In this document: positions 1-5,429 of the stretch, piece after piece
Numbering within the stretch: the stretch's first letter is position 1
How the letters are laid out: each line of letters begins with the position of its first letter
DNA from: Massilia sp.
GTDB lineage: Bacteria > Pseudomonadota > Gammaproteobacteria > Burkholderiales > Burkholderiaceae_D
Assembly (NCBI GenBank): GCA_003520365.1
Contig: DOUW01000403.1
Span: 1-6,018, forward strand
DNA length: 6,018 nucleotides
Reading direction: 5' to 3'
The notes under the pieces: generated by a model
Seen by the model: only the letters and a program-made list of their open reading frames with translations
What the model was told of the DNA's origin: nothing
The model's database searches: none
Program-made: the position numbers and the translations under genes

Positions 1-531
1 CAGCGCCAGGGCGACCGCGGGCCGCGCCTGCAGGTCGATGCCGACCCGGTCGGCGCGCGCCGTGCTCGGCTCGATGTAGGTCAGTACCGTGTATTCGGGA
101 CGGCGGCCAGCGGGCCGGATGCGGAAATCCATGCCTTTCGCGCCGAGCTCGCGCCGCAGCTGCGCTTCGACGGCGGGACGCTCGGCGTCGCTGAAGGTGC
201 GCGCAAAATTGATCGTCTCGACGCCGGGGAAATGGTTTTCCAGGTCGAGGCCGGCGACGTAATGGCGGAATTCCTCGCTGGTGACCTCGTCGCCCGCGAG
301 AAACAGGCTGGCGGTGCCGCGCAGCAGGTCCGCATAGCTCTTGATGCGGCTGTCCAGGATCGACTGGACACCGCGCGCCATGTGCAGGAAGCGTTCGTGG
401 GCGTCATTCTCGATCGCGCTGCTGGTACTGATGTGCAGGCCGGTTCCGACGCCGAGCGACAGCAGGGCACCCAGCCAGGAGCCGAGCTTGATCGATGCGA
501 TTTTCTGCGCAAACTCGACCACGATCCCCAT
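1..531 (-). CDS. CHASE-domain membrane sensor protein, N-terminal part (truncated by window edge)
   Basis: The visible 177 residues begin with a short cytoplasmic segment and one membrane segment (about residues 16-35, LGSWLGALLSLGVGTGLHIS). A helical stretch (about 40-75) and a CHASE-type extracytoplasmic sensory domain follow. The CHASE signatures are FPGVETINFAR (101-111) and YTVLTYIEPSTARADRVGIDLQ (147-168), ending just before the usual arginine-rich end of the domain. CHASE domains sense small extracellular ligands and are normally followed by a histidine kinase, diguanylate cyclase/phosphodiesterase or adenylyl cyclase module. That output part lies beyond base 1, so the output is unknown. 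The start is the ATG at 529-531: GGGAG (540-544) lies 8 bases upstream and an in-frame TAA stands shortly before it. An overlapping ATG further upstream belongs to another frame. A lux-box-like palindrome lies about 75 bases upstream, and the gene follows glnS across a terminator, so it probably has its own promoter. Confidence 0.85.
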   Translation of the reverse strand, partial: MGIVVEFAQKIASIKLGSWLGALLSLGVGTGLHISTSSAIENDAHERFLHMARGVQSILDSRIKSYADLLRGTASLFLAGDEVTSEEFRHYVAGLDLENHFPGVETINFARTFSDAERPAVEAQLRRELGAKGMDFRIRPAGRRPEYTVLTYIEPSTARADRVGIDLQARPAVALAL

Positions 532-606
532 CTTTTCTGCTCCCAATCGTTATTCATTACTTCATTTTTGATTTCGATCAGAATCGCGCAGACGGACACG
601 CCTGTT

Positions 607-626
607 ACCTATCAGTTCTGACAGGT
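607..626. promoter_or_regulatory. Candidate LuxR-type quorum-sensing box (lux/las box)
   Basis: ACCTATCAGTTCTGACAGGT is an imperfect 20-bp palindrome. Eight of nine arm positions pair around a central TT. It fits the CT-N12-AG core shared by LuxR-family boxes. Against the P. aeruginosa lasB operator as I remember it (ACCTGCCAGTTCTGGCAGGT) it differs at three positions. It lies in the gap upstream of the CHASE-domain gene. If it overlapped the -35 region in the usual way (centre near -42), transcription would start near 574, about 43 bases before the ATG. No strong -10 is visible there (only a weak GATTCT at 580-585, minus strand). No luxI or luxR gene lies in the window, so regulation is inferred. 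Confidence 0.55.
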
Positions 627-650
627 TGCGTGCGGTTCGGTGGCCACATG

Positions 651-684
651 AAAAATCCCGCCGCGGCGGGGCCGGGGCGGGATT
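651..684 (-). terminator. Rho-independent terminator of glnS
   Basis: Read on the minus strand, AATCCCGCC (684-676) and GGCGGGATT (662-654) form a perfect 9-bp GC-rich stem around a 13-base loop. The stem runs directly into a T tract (655-651). It sits 34 bases after the glnS stop codon in the correct orientation, and it separates glnS from the CHASE-domain gene on the same strand. Confidence 0.85.
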
Positions 685-718
685 GTGCTGTGGTTCTTGT
701 TCCGGAGCGGAACCGGCT

Positions 719-2476
719 TTACTTGCCGCCCCAGCTGTCCTTCAGCGTGGTGACGCGGTTGAAGACCGGCTTGCCCGGTTGCGAATCGACGCGGTCGGCC
801 ACGAAATAGCCGTGGCGCTCGAACTGGAAGCGCTGGTCGGCCACGGCCGCGGCCATGCCCGGCTCGAGGTAGGCGGTGACGGTTTCCAGCGCGTTCGGGT
901 TCAGCGCGGCCTTGAAGTCCTTGCCGCCGGCATCCGGCTGCGGGTCGAGGAACAGGCGGTCGTAGAGGCGCACTTCCGCTTCCAGGGCGGCGGCGGCGCT
1001 GACCCAGGTGATGTTGCCCTTGACCTTGTAGTTGTCCGCGCCCGGCGTGCCCGACTTCGAATCCTCGAAGTATTTCACGCGCACGGCGGTCACGTTACCG
1101 TTCTCGTCCTTGTCGTAGCCGGTGCACTCGACCACGAAGCCGTACTTCAGGCGCACGCGGGCGCCCGGCTGCTCGCCGACTGGCGGGGTGAAGCGGTGGT
1201 AGCCCTTGGTCGGGGTTTCCATGAAGTCTTCCTGCTCGATCCACAGCTCGCGCGTGAACGGGAAGCTGCGCTGCCCCATTTCCGGGTGGTGCGGGTGGAC
1301 GGGCGAGGTGCACGCGACCGATTCGCCTTCCGGGAAGTTTTCGACGATCAGTTTCAAAGGACGCAGCACGGCGATCGCGCGTGGCGCCTTCGGGTCGAGG
1401 TCGTCGCGCAGCGCGCCTTCGAGCGTGCTCATGTCGATCCAGCCGTCGGCCTTCGAGACGCCGATGCGCTCGCAGAACAGCTGGATCGATTCCGGCGTGT
1501 AGCCGCGGCGGCGCAGGCCGACGATGGTCGGCATGCGCGGGTCGTCCCAGCCGGTGACGATGCCGTCGTCCACCAGCGAACGCAGCTTGCGCTTGGAGGT
1601 GACGACATAGGTCAGGTTCAGGCGCGCGAATTCGTACTGGCGCGGCACCGGGCGCTGGAAGAAGCCGCCTTCGGCCAGGGTCTCGACCAGCCAGTCGTAG
1701 AACGGGCGGTGGTCCTGGAATTCCAGGGTGCACAGCGAGTGGGTGATGTTCTCGATCGCGTCCGAGATCGGGTGCGTGTAGTCGTACATCGGGTAGATGC
1801 ACCAGTCGTCGCCCGTGCGGTGGTGATGCGCGTGGCGGATGCGGTACAGGGCCGGGTCGCGGTTGGTCATGATCGGCGAGGACATCGCGTCCTCGCTCAT
1901 CTTCGCGCGCAGGATGTGTTCGCCGTCCTTGTACTTGCCGGCCTTCATGTCGCGGAACAGTTGCAGCGATTCCTCGACCGGGCGGTTGCGGTAGGGCGAA
2001 TTGGTGCCCGGCGTACCGAAGTTGCCGCGGTTCCTGGACATGTCCTCGGCGCTCTGGCTGTCGACATAGGCATAGCCCTTCTGGATCAGGTACTCGGCCA
2101 TCTCGTACAGCTTGTCGAAGTAGTCGGAGGCGTAGTGCAGGAACTCCTCGCCGCCTTGCTCCCAGGTGAAGCCCAGCCACTTGACGCTGTCCATGATGGT
2201 GTCGACGTATTCCTGGTCTTCCTTCTCCGGATTGGTGTCGTCGAAGCGCAGGTGGCAGCGGCCGTTGTAGTCGCGCGCCAGGCCGAAGTTCAGGCAGATC
2301 GATTTCGCGTGGCCGACGTGCAGGTAGCCGTTCGGCTCCGGTGGGAAGCGCGTGATGATTTGCGGCATGCCGTCGCGCTTGTGGGTGCCTGCCGCCAGGT
2401 CGTTCTCGACGATGGCGCGCACAAAGTTCGACGAAGGCGCGTTCGCCGCCGCCGCGTTGTTCTTATCAATGCTCAT
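719..2476 (-). CDS. glnS: Glutaminyl-tRNA synthetase (GlnRS)
   Basis: This cytoplasmic class I aminoacyl-tRNA synthetase charges tRNA-Gln with glutamine using ATP. The 585-residue product has the typical GlnRS start SNFVRAIVENDLAAGTH and the class I HIGH element in PPEPNGYLHVGHAK (residues 45-58, HVGH at 53-56). It also has LRFDDTNPEKED (76-87) and a KMSKS-loop equivalent, VVTSKRKL (291-298), with Thr where E. coli has Met. The catalytic Rossmann core occupies roughly residues 40-380, and the beta-barrel anticodon-binding region follows to the C-terminus. Length is slightly above E. coli GlnRS because of a short Ala/Asn-rich N-terminal extension. The frame also has an ATG at 2512, but that codon overlaps a good -10 element (TAAAAT, 2516-2511). 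I therefore chose the ATG at 2476 (MSIDKN), although its Shine-Dalgarno sequence is poor. A terminator follows the stop at 719-721. Confidence 0.97.
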   Translation of the reverse strand: MSIDKNNAAAANAPSSNFVRAIVENDLAAGTHKRDGMPQIITRFPPEPNGYLHVGHAKSICLNFGLARDYNGRCHLRFDDTNPEKEDQEYVDTIMDSVKWLGFTWEQGGEEFLHYASDYFDKLYEMAEYLIQKGYAYVDSQSAEDMSRNRGNFGTPGTNSPYRNRPVEESLQLFRDMKAGKYKDGEHILRAKMSEDAMSSPIMTNRDPALYRIRHAHHHRTGDDWCIYPMYDYTHPISDAIENITHSLCTLEFQDHRPFYDWLVETLAEGGFFQRPVPRQYEFARLNLTYVVTSKRKLRSLVDDGIVTGWDDPRMPTIVGLRRRGYTPESIQLFCERIGVSKADGWIDMSTLEGALRDDLDPKAPRAIAVLRPLKLIVENFPEGESVACTSPVHPHHPEMGQRSFPFTRELWIEQEDFMETPTKGYHRFTPPVGEQPGARVRLKYGFVVECTGYDKDENGNVTAVRVKYFEDSKSGTPGADNYKVKGNITWVSAAAALEAEVRLYDRLFLDPQPDAGGKDFKAALNPNALETVTAYLEPGMAAAVADQRFQFERHGYFVADRVDSQPGKPVFNRVTTLKDSWGGK

Positions 2477-2510
2477 GAAAGAAGGTGTCTGGATAGCTAA
2501 AGTTCCGGGC

Positions 2511-2516
2511 ATTTTA
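2511..2516 (-). promoter_or_regulatory. Likely -10 element of the glnS promoter
   Basis: Minus-strand TAAAAT matches five of six consensus -10 bases, inside the context GGTAAAATGCCCGG that is common at betaproteobacterial promoters. No good -35 hexamer is found 16-18 bases upstream. It would place the transcript start near 2504, leaving a leader of about 28 bases before the ATG at 2476. It argues against translation from the ATG at 2512, which overlaps the element. Confidence 0.45.
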
Positions 2517-2645
2517 CCGTAGACAAGGGCGCCGCGGTCCGCCTATGTGGTGGAGCGCACGGTTCGCGCCGGCGCCCAGGCAGATACTTGAGGCCAATGT
2601 CGCCGCTTGCAAGGCTGCGTGCTGTCTGGCGCGCCCATGGCCACG

Positions 2646-2675
2646 CTGTCAAGTTGGCGTTTTCTATAGGATAAT
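2646..2675 (+). promoter_or_regulatory. Likely sigma-70 promoter of the J-domain gene cluster
   Basis: CTGTCA (2646-2651, four of six -35 bases) and GATAAT (2670-2675, five of six -10 bases) are separated by 18 bases. Transcription would start near 2682, about 35 bases before the TTG start codon. The site is in the gap shared with the divergent glnS promoter. I see no heat-shock (sigma-32) type promoter here. Confidence 0.45.
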
Positions 2676-2692
2676 CTCGTTTTGCCGTTTTT

Positions 2693-2704
2693 CGGCTATA
2701 GCCG
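2693..2704. repeat. Perfect 12-bp palindrome abutting the J-domain gene ribosome-binding site
   Basis: CGGCTATAGCCG is a perfect inverted repeat whose last G is the first base of the Shine-Dalgarno GGAGAG. An upstream GCCG (2684-2687) could pair with the same CGGC across a five-T loop, as an alternative to the CGGC-TATA-GCCG hairpin. It could be a repressor operator just downstream of the transcript start, or a small RNA hairpin near the ribosome site. Function is not shown. Confidence 0.4.
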
Positions 2705-2709
2705 GAGAG
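2704..2709 (+). promoter_or_regulatory. Ribosome-binding site that fixes a TTG start
   Basis: GGAGAG lies 7 bases before the TTG at 2717. The next in-frame ATG is codon 28, inside the second J-domain helix, so this Shine-Dalgarno sequence and the preserved J-domain N-terminus together establish TTG initiation. The start codon also lies within TTCCAA-A-TTGGAA (2710-2722), a perfect inverted repeat. Confidence 0.75.
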
Positions 2710-2716
2710 TTCCAAA

Positions 2717-3007
2717 TTGGAAAATTTATACGCGATCCTCGGCGTCGCGCCGAACGCCAGCGACGACGAGATCAAGAAGGTCTACCGCTCGCTGGCCATG
2801 CGCTACCACCCCGACCGCAACCAGGCGCCGGGCGCGGAGGCGCGCTTCAAGGCCGTCACCAAGGCTTACGAGATCCTGTCGGACCCCGCCAAGCGCGAGG
2901 AATACAACCAGAGCGTGAACCACCGCATCGTGCTCGACCCCGAGGCCGAGGCCTTCGAGCTGTGGCGCTCGCTGTTCGCGCTGAACGGCGTGACGCTGCA
3001 GGCGTAA
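2717..3007 (+). CDS. Small J-domain protein (DnaJ-like, class C)
   Basis: J-domain proteins recruit DnaK/Hsp70 and stimulate its ATPase through the HPD loop. This 96-residue protein is almost only a J-domain. It has NLYAILGV at helix I (3-10), a basic helix II ending in MRYHPDRN with the HPD triad at 31-33, helix III with [13 protein letters not shown] (44-56), and helix IV (57-64, PAKREEYN). A C-terminal stretch of about 32 residues ([21 protein letters not shown]) looks amphipathic and could bind a partner. There is no Gly/Phe region, zinc finger or client-binding beta domain, so it is not DnaJ or CbpA. The start is TTG with a good Shine-Dalgarno sequence (GGAGAG, 7 bases). It is divergent from glnS. 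A 65-base gap without a convincing terminator leads to the next gene, which suggests co-transcription with the three unknown genes downstream. Confidence 0.92.
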   Translation: MENLYAILGVAPNASDDEIKKVYRSLAMRYHPDRNQAPGAEARFKAVTKAYEILSDPAKREEYNQSVNHRIVLDPEAEAFELWRSLFALNGVTLQA

Positions 3008-3072
3008 GCACGGCCGCCGGGGCAGGACGCCCTGAACGAACGCCACTGAACCCCGCATACAGGACAAACAAG

Positions 3073-3591
3073 ATGAAAAGAGTACATCCCGAATTCGCCT
3101 ACCAGTCGCGCGAACTGGAAGGCCAGATCGACGGCACCCTGGGCGACCCGCCCAACCGCAAGAACTACGACATGATGGTCGACGCGCTGGTGTCGGAATA
3201 CGCCGGCGGTTCCGGCATCGACGACGTCAACCTGATGGCCTTCGCGCTCGTTGACAAGATTCGCTTCAAGGACCCGAAAGGCCTGCTGCGCGAAGCGGCG
3301 GACTATGAGGGCGACGACCCGGCGCGCGTGTTCGCGATGGCCGAGTGCGAGGGCGAGGACGGCGCCGCCATGTACGCCGCCATGACCGAGAACCATCCGG
3401 AACTGGCGCGCCAGGCGATCATCACCGCCTTCCTCTACAAGCACCAGGGCCGCTGGGCCGACGACGACCAGTCGCTCGACCAGCTGGCCGAGGGCGACGA
3501 CGGCGACGACGACGACGACAACGACGGCATGGACGACAGCGCCGCGACGGACGACTTCACCCAGATCTTCGACCAGGGAGAACGTGAATGA
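3073..3591 (+). CDS. Conserved-looking hypothetical protein with acidic DxDxDG tail (172 aa)
   Basis: I do not recognise the family. The product is a soluble protein with no signal peptide or membrane segment. It begins MKRVHPEFAYQSRELEGQIDG, has a predicted mostly helical body (to about residue 130), and ends in a strongly acidic tail. The tail (about 130-172) contains GDDGDDDDDNDGMDD (141-155), encoded by a GAC-rich run, which includes one DxDxDG pattern (D147, D149, D151, G152). This resembles calcium-binding loops of EF-hand or thrombospondin type 3 repeats. However, the rest of an EF-hand loop is not matched (Ala at position 12), so it may simply be an acidic linker. The ATG at 3073 has AGGA (3061-3064) 8 bases upstream. 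Its TGA overlaps the ATG of the next gene (ATGA, 3588-3591), which indicates translational coupling. Confidence 0.85.
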   Translation: MKRVHPEFAYQSRELEGQIDGTLGDPPNRKNYDMMVDALVSEYAGGSGIDDVNLMAFALVDKIRFKDPKGLLREAADYEGDDPARVFAMAECEGEDGAAMYAAMTENHPELARQAIITAFLYKHQGRWADDDQSLDQLAEGDDGDDDDDNDGMDDSAATDDFTQIFDQGERE

Positions 3592-4364
3592 ACGACAAAG
3601 CCAATCTGCCGGCGCTGACCAAGCAGGTCAGCGAACTGGTGCTGGCCGGCTCGCTGCAGCACGCCGAAGAGGCGTTCTCGCAGGCGGCCGACGAACACGG
3701 CGACTACGCCGTGGTCGAGGTGCTGTCGACCCTGCCGCCGCAGGTGACCGCGCTGCACCTGGCCGGCTTCGACGGCGCCAAGACCTCGCTCGCGACGCTG
3801 CTGGTGCCGCCCAAGGCCTGGGCCGAAAGCCTGGCCTACATGGCCGCCACCTGGCCGGACGACATGATCGAGGACGACCCCGAGCGCATCGCCGAGGGCC
3901 TGTTCAACCACGTGCACGGCGTCGTCTACGCCAGCGACGACGAGGACCGCCGCCACGAGTTGCTGCTCGAGGCCTCCGCCACCGACCACGGCGCCACCGT
4001 GTTCGCGATCCTGTGGTCGCTCGCGCCGAAGGAAATCATGGAAGTGGCCGGCGAAATCAACCTGAAGGGCCGCTACGTGACCGGCCAGACTTCGTCCGAC
4101 AGCGACATCGTGCCGCTGGCGGTCGACCTGGCCAAGGCCAGCGAGGACGGCTGGGAACGCTCGCTGATCGAACTGTTCCCGGAATTCCGCCACAGCGCCG
4201 AGATGGCCGACGCCGAGTTCCCGGACGATCCGGACGAGGACCCGGAATTCCAGCAGCGCAGCACGCGCGAGCTGCTGTACCGCCTGCGCAAGCAGGTGCC
4301 GTCGACCCGTACCATGCCGCGTCGCAGCACGCGCAAGAGCATGGGCACGGACATCTTCTCGTGA
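3588..4364 (+). CDS. Hypothetical protein, helical, with acidic-then-basic C-terminus (258 aa)
   Basis: I do not recognise the family. The protein has no signal peptide or membrane helix. It appears largely alpha-helical, with stretches such as LTKQVSELVLAGSLQHAEEA near the N-terminus that recall helical-repeat scaffolds, although no named repeat can be assigned. The C-terminus changes charge abruptly. An acidic patch DDPDEDPE (213-220) is followed by a basic tail (224-250) with about ten Arg/Lys residues, including MPRRSTRKS (243-251). Such a tail could bind nucleic acid or the acidic tail of the preceding protein. Translation starts in the ATGA overlap with the upstream gene, with AGGGAG (3575-3580) 7 bases before the ATG. 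Coupled expression and perhaps fixed stoichiometry are inferred. Confidence 0.85.
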   Translation: MNDKANLPALTKQVSELVLAGSLQHAEEAFSQAADEHGDYAVVEVLSTLPPQVTALHLAGFDGAKTSLATLLVPPKAWAESLAYMAATWPDDMIEDDPERIAEGLFNHVHGVVYASDDEDRRHELLLEASATDHGATVFAILWSLAPKEIMEVAGEINLKGRYVTGQTSSDSDIVPLAVDLAKASEDGWERSLIELFPEFRHSAEMADAEFPDDPDEDPEFQQRSTRELLYRLRKQVPSTRTMPRRSTRKSMGTDIFS

Positions 4365-4381
4365 GCGGGGATCGCCAAGCA

Positions 4382-5260
4382 ATGCTGCCTGCAATCGTCA
4401 TCGAAAAGCCGCCCCGGCTGGTGCGCGCGATCAAGCTGCTCGCTGCCGAGGACCCCGAGGAAGCGGCGATCCTGGCCGACGAGCTGTCCGGGATCACCGC
4501 CATGGTGGCCGGGAAGTTCACCAACGACCGCACCGCCGAAGGCATCGGACGCGCGCTGCTGCTGACCGTCGGCGGCGTCTCGCTGGGCCTGGAAAGCATC
4601 ATGTCGGAAGAGGGCGAGGAAAAGGACGAGGTCGCGCTCGACATCCTGATCGAGGACGGCGCCGAGTACGTGTTCCAGTCGGGCTTCCGCCTGGTGCGCG
4701 AACTGGCCGCGCTGCCCGAGGACAGCCTGGTCGGCGAGTACGACCTGGACCCGGTGTATGCGCAGCGCCGCCTGAAGGAGCTGTTCGTCGACCTGTGCAC
4801 CGCCGACCCGGGCGAAAGCTGGTCCGGCTACGAGCGCTACCTCGGCCAGCTGCGCCAGCGCCAGCAGGTGCAGGCCATCGTCCATGCCGCCCAGTGGCTG
4901 CGCCGCAACCACTACGAGGGCCCGGTCAGCGACCCGGACCTGAACGCCGAGGGCGTGATCGCGCTGGCGATCATCTTCGCGGTCGAAGGCGGCGGGCGCA
5001 TCGTCGCGCGCACCGGCCAGAAGGAGTTCGAGCGTTTCGTGAAGTCGGTACGCAAGAACAATCCCGACTTCGAAGCCGGCTGGGCCCAGCTGCTGGAAAA
5101 GGTCCCGGCGCCGCACCGCGCGATCATCGCCGAGCGCATTGGAACCTACCGCGAGAGCTGCACCGTGTTGAAGAGCCTCGGCACAAAAGCGCCGATGAAG
5201 CAGCTGGTGGCCGAGCTGGAAAACTACGCCGGCTCGGAGCTGGACGCGGAATACCCGTAA
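4382..5260 (+). CDS. Hypothetical soluble protein (292 aa)
   Basis: I do not recognise the family. The protein begins MLPAIVIEKPPRLVRAIKLL, shows no export signal or clear membrane helix, and is rich in charged helices. A Gly/Ser-containing hydrophobic segment (GRALLLTVGGVSLGLESIM) lies about 60 residues in. A second hydrophobic segment, GVIALAIIFAVEGGGRIVA, lies near residue 200. The C-terminal third contains KEFERFVKSVRKNNPDFEAGW and ends in an acidic tail. The ATG at 4382 is preferred because GGGGA (4367-4371) lies 10 bases upstream. An in-frame GTG at 4361, overlapping the previous stop as GTGA, would add seven residues (VSGDRQA) and cannot be excluded. The same frame stays open back to 3584, but that part lies over the 258-aa gene and has arginine/proline-rich shadow composition. 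The gene follows the 258-aa gene by 17 bases and is the last of the cluster. Confidence 0.85.
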   Translation: MLPAIVIEKPPRLVRAIKLLAAEDPEEAAILADELSGITAMVAGKFTNDRTAEGIGRALLLTVGGVSLGLESIMSEEGEEKDEVALDILIEDGAEYVFQSGFRLVRELAALPEDSLVGEYDLDPVYAQRRLKELFVDLCTADPGESWSGYERYLGQLRQRQQVQAIVHAAQWLRRNHYEGPVSDPDLNAEGVIALAIIFAVEGGGRIVARTGQKEFERFVKSVRKNNPDFEAGWAQLLEKVPAPHRAIIAERIGTYRESCTVLKSLGTKAPMKQLVAELENYAGSELDAEYP

Positions 5261-5285
5261 ACCTGACGCCTGCCCGCGGCGTGGC

Positions 5286-5350
5286 CCTAGGGTGGGCGGC
5301 TCCGCCCTGGACCCGGCACATCGCGAACGCATGCGCCGCCCACGCGTTCG
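5286..5350. repeat. Inverted-repeat element, possibly a dispersed intergenic (REP-like) repeat
   Basis: GTGGGCGGC (5292-5300) and GCCGCCCAC (5335-5343) are perfect 9-bp inverted arms. They are preceded by CCTAGG and followed by GCGTTCG (5344-5350). That last segment in turn pairs perfectly with CGAACGC (5324-5330) inside the element. GGGCGG-CT-CCGCCC (5294-5307) offers a further small hairpin. There is no T tract, so it is not a canonical rho-independent terminator, though it may end or stabilise the upstream transcript. From memory, TAGGGTGGGC...GCCCACGCGTTC elements recur between genes in Oxalobacteraceae; I cannot test copy number here. Confidence 0.45.
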
Positions 5351-5397
5351 ACGATTGCATACATCGACGCGGCGGTGCATCGGCATCCGATCTTGCG

Positions 5398-5403
5398 TAT
5401 GAT
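5398..5403 (+). promoter_or_regulatory. Possible -10 element of the transporter gene
   Basis: TATGAT matches five of six -10 bases and would start a transcript about 20 bases before the ATG at 5430. No good -35 hexamer is present at 16-18 bases. A short palindrome ATCGG-CAT-CCGAT (5379-5391) lies just upstream and could be an operator or chance. Confidence 0.3.
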
Positions 5404-5429
5404 GAGCGATCCAGCATCAGGATTCGCCC

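Noticed and set aside
81..599. A 172-codon minus-strand frame starting MSVCAILIEIKNE
   Set aside because: It overlaps the CHASE-domain frame, is Ser/Ala/Arg-rich with no domain, and the CHASE motifs are clear in the other frame.
626..2500. A 624-codon plus-strand open frame antisense to glnS
   Set aside because: It lies entirely opposite an unmistakable GlnRS, is Arg/Val/Ala-rich with no recognisable domain, and is a GC-skew shadow.
3019..3032. Small hairpin GGGC-AGGAC-GCCC after the J-domain gene as a terminator
   Set aside because: The stem is only 4 bp and there is no T tract, so it does not support a transcript end between the J-domain gene and the next gene.
3584..4381. An N-terminal extension of the 292-aa gene that would make a 558-residue protein
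   Set aside because: The extension overlaps the 258-aa gene in another frame and has low-complexity Arg/Gly/Pro composition. Protein-like composition begins only at about 4361-4382, where a Shine-Dalgarno sequence is present.
5294..5307. GGGCGG-CT-CCGCCC as a rho-independent terminator after the cluster
   Set aside because: No T run follows on either strand, and it is better explained as part of the larger inverted-repeat element.
4073..5386. Long minus-strand open frames (437 and 319 codons) opposite the unknown cluster
   Set aside because: Both lie opposite plus-strand genes with good ribosome sites and coupled starts, and their translations look like antisense shadows of GC-rich codons.
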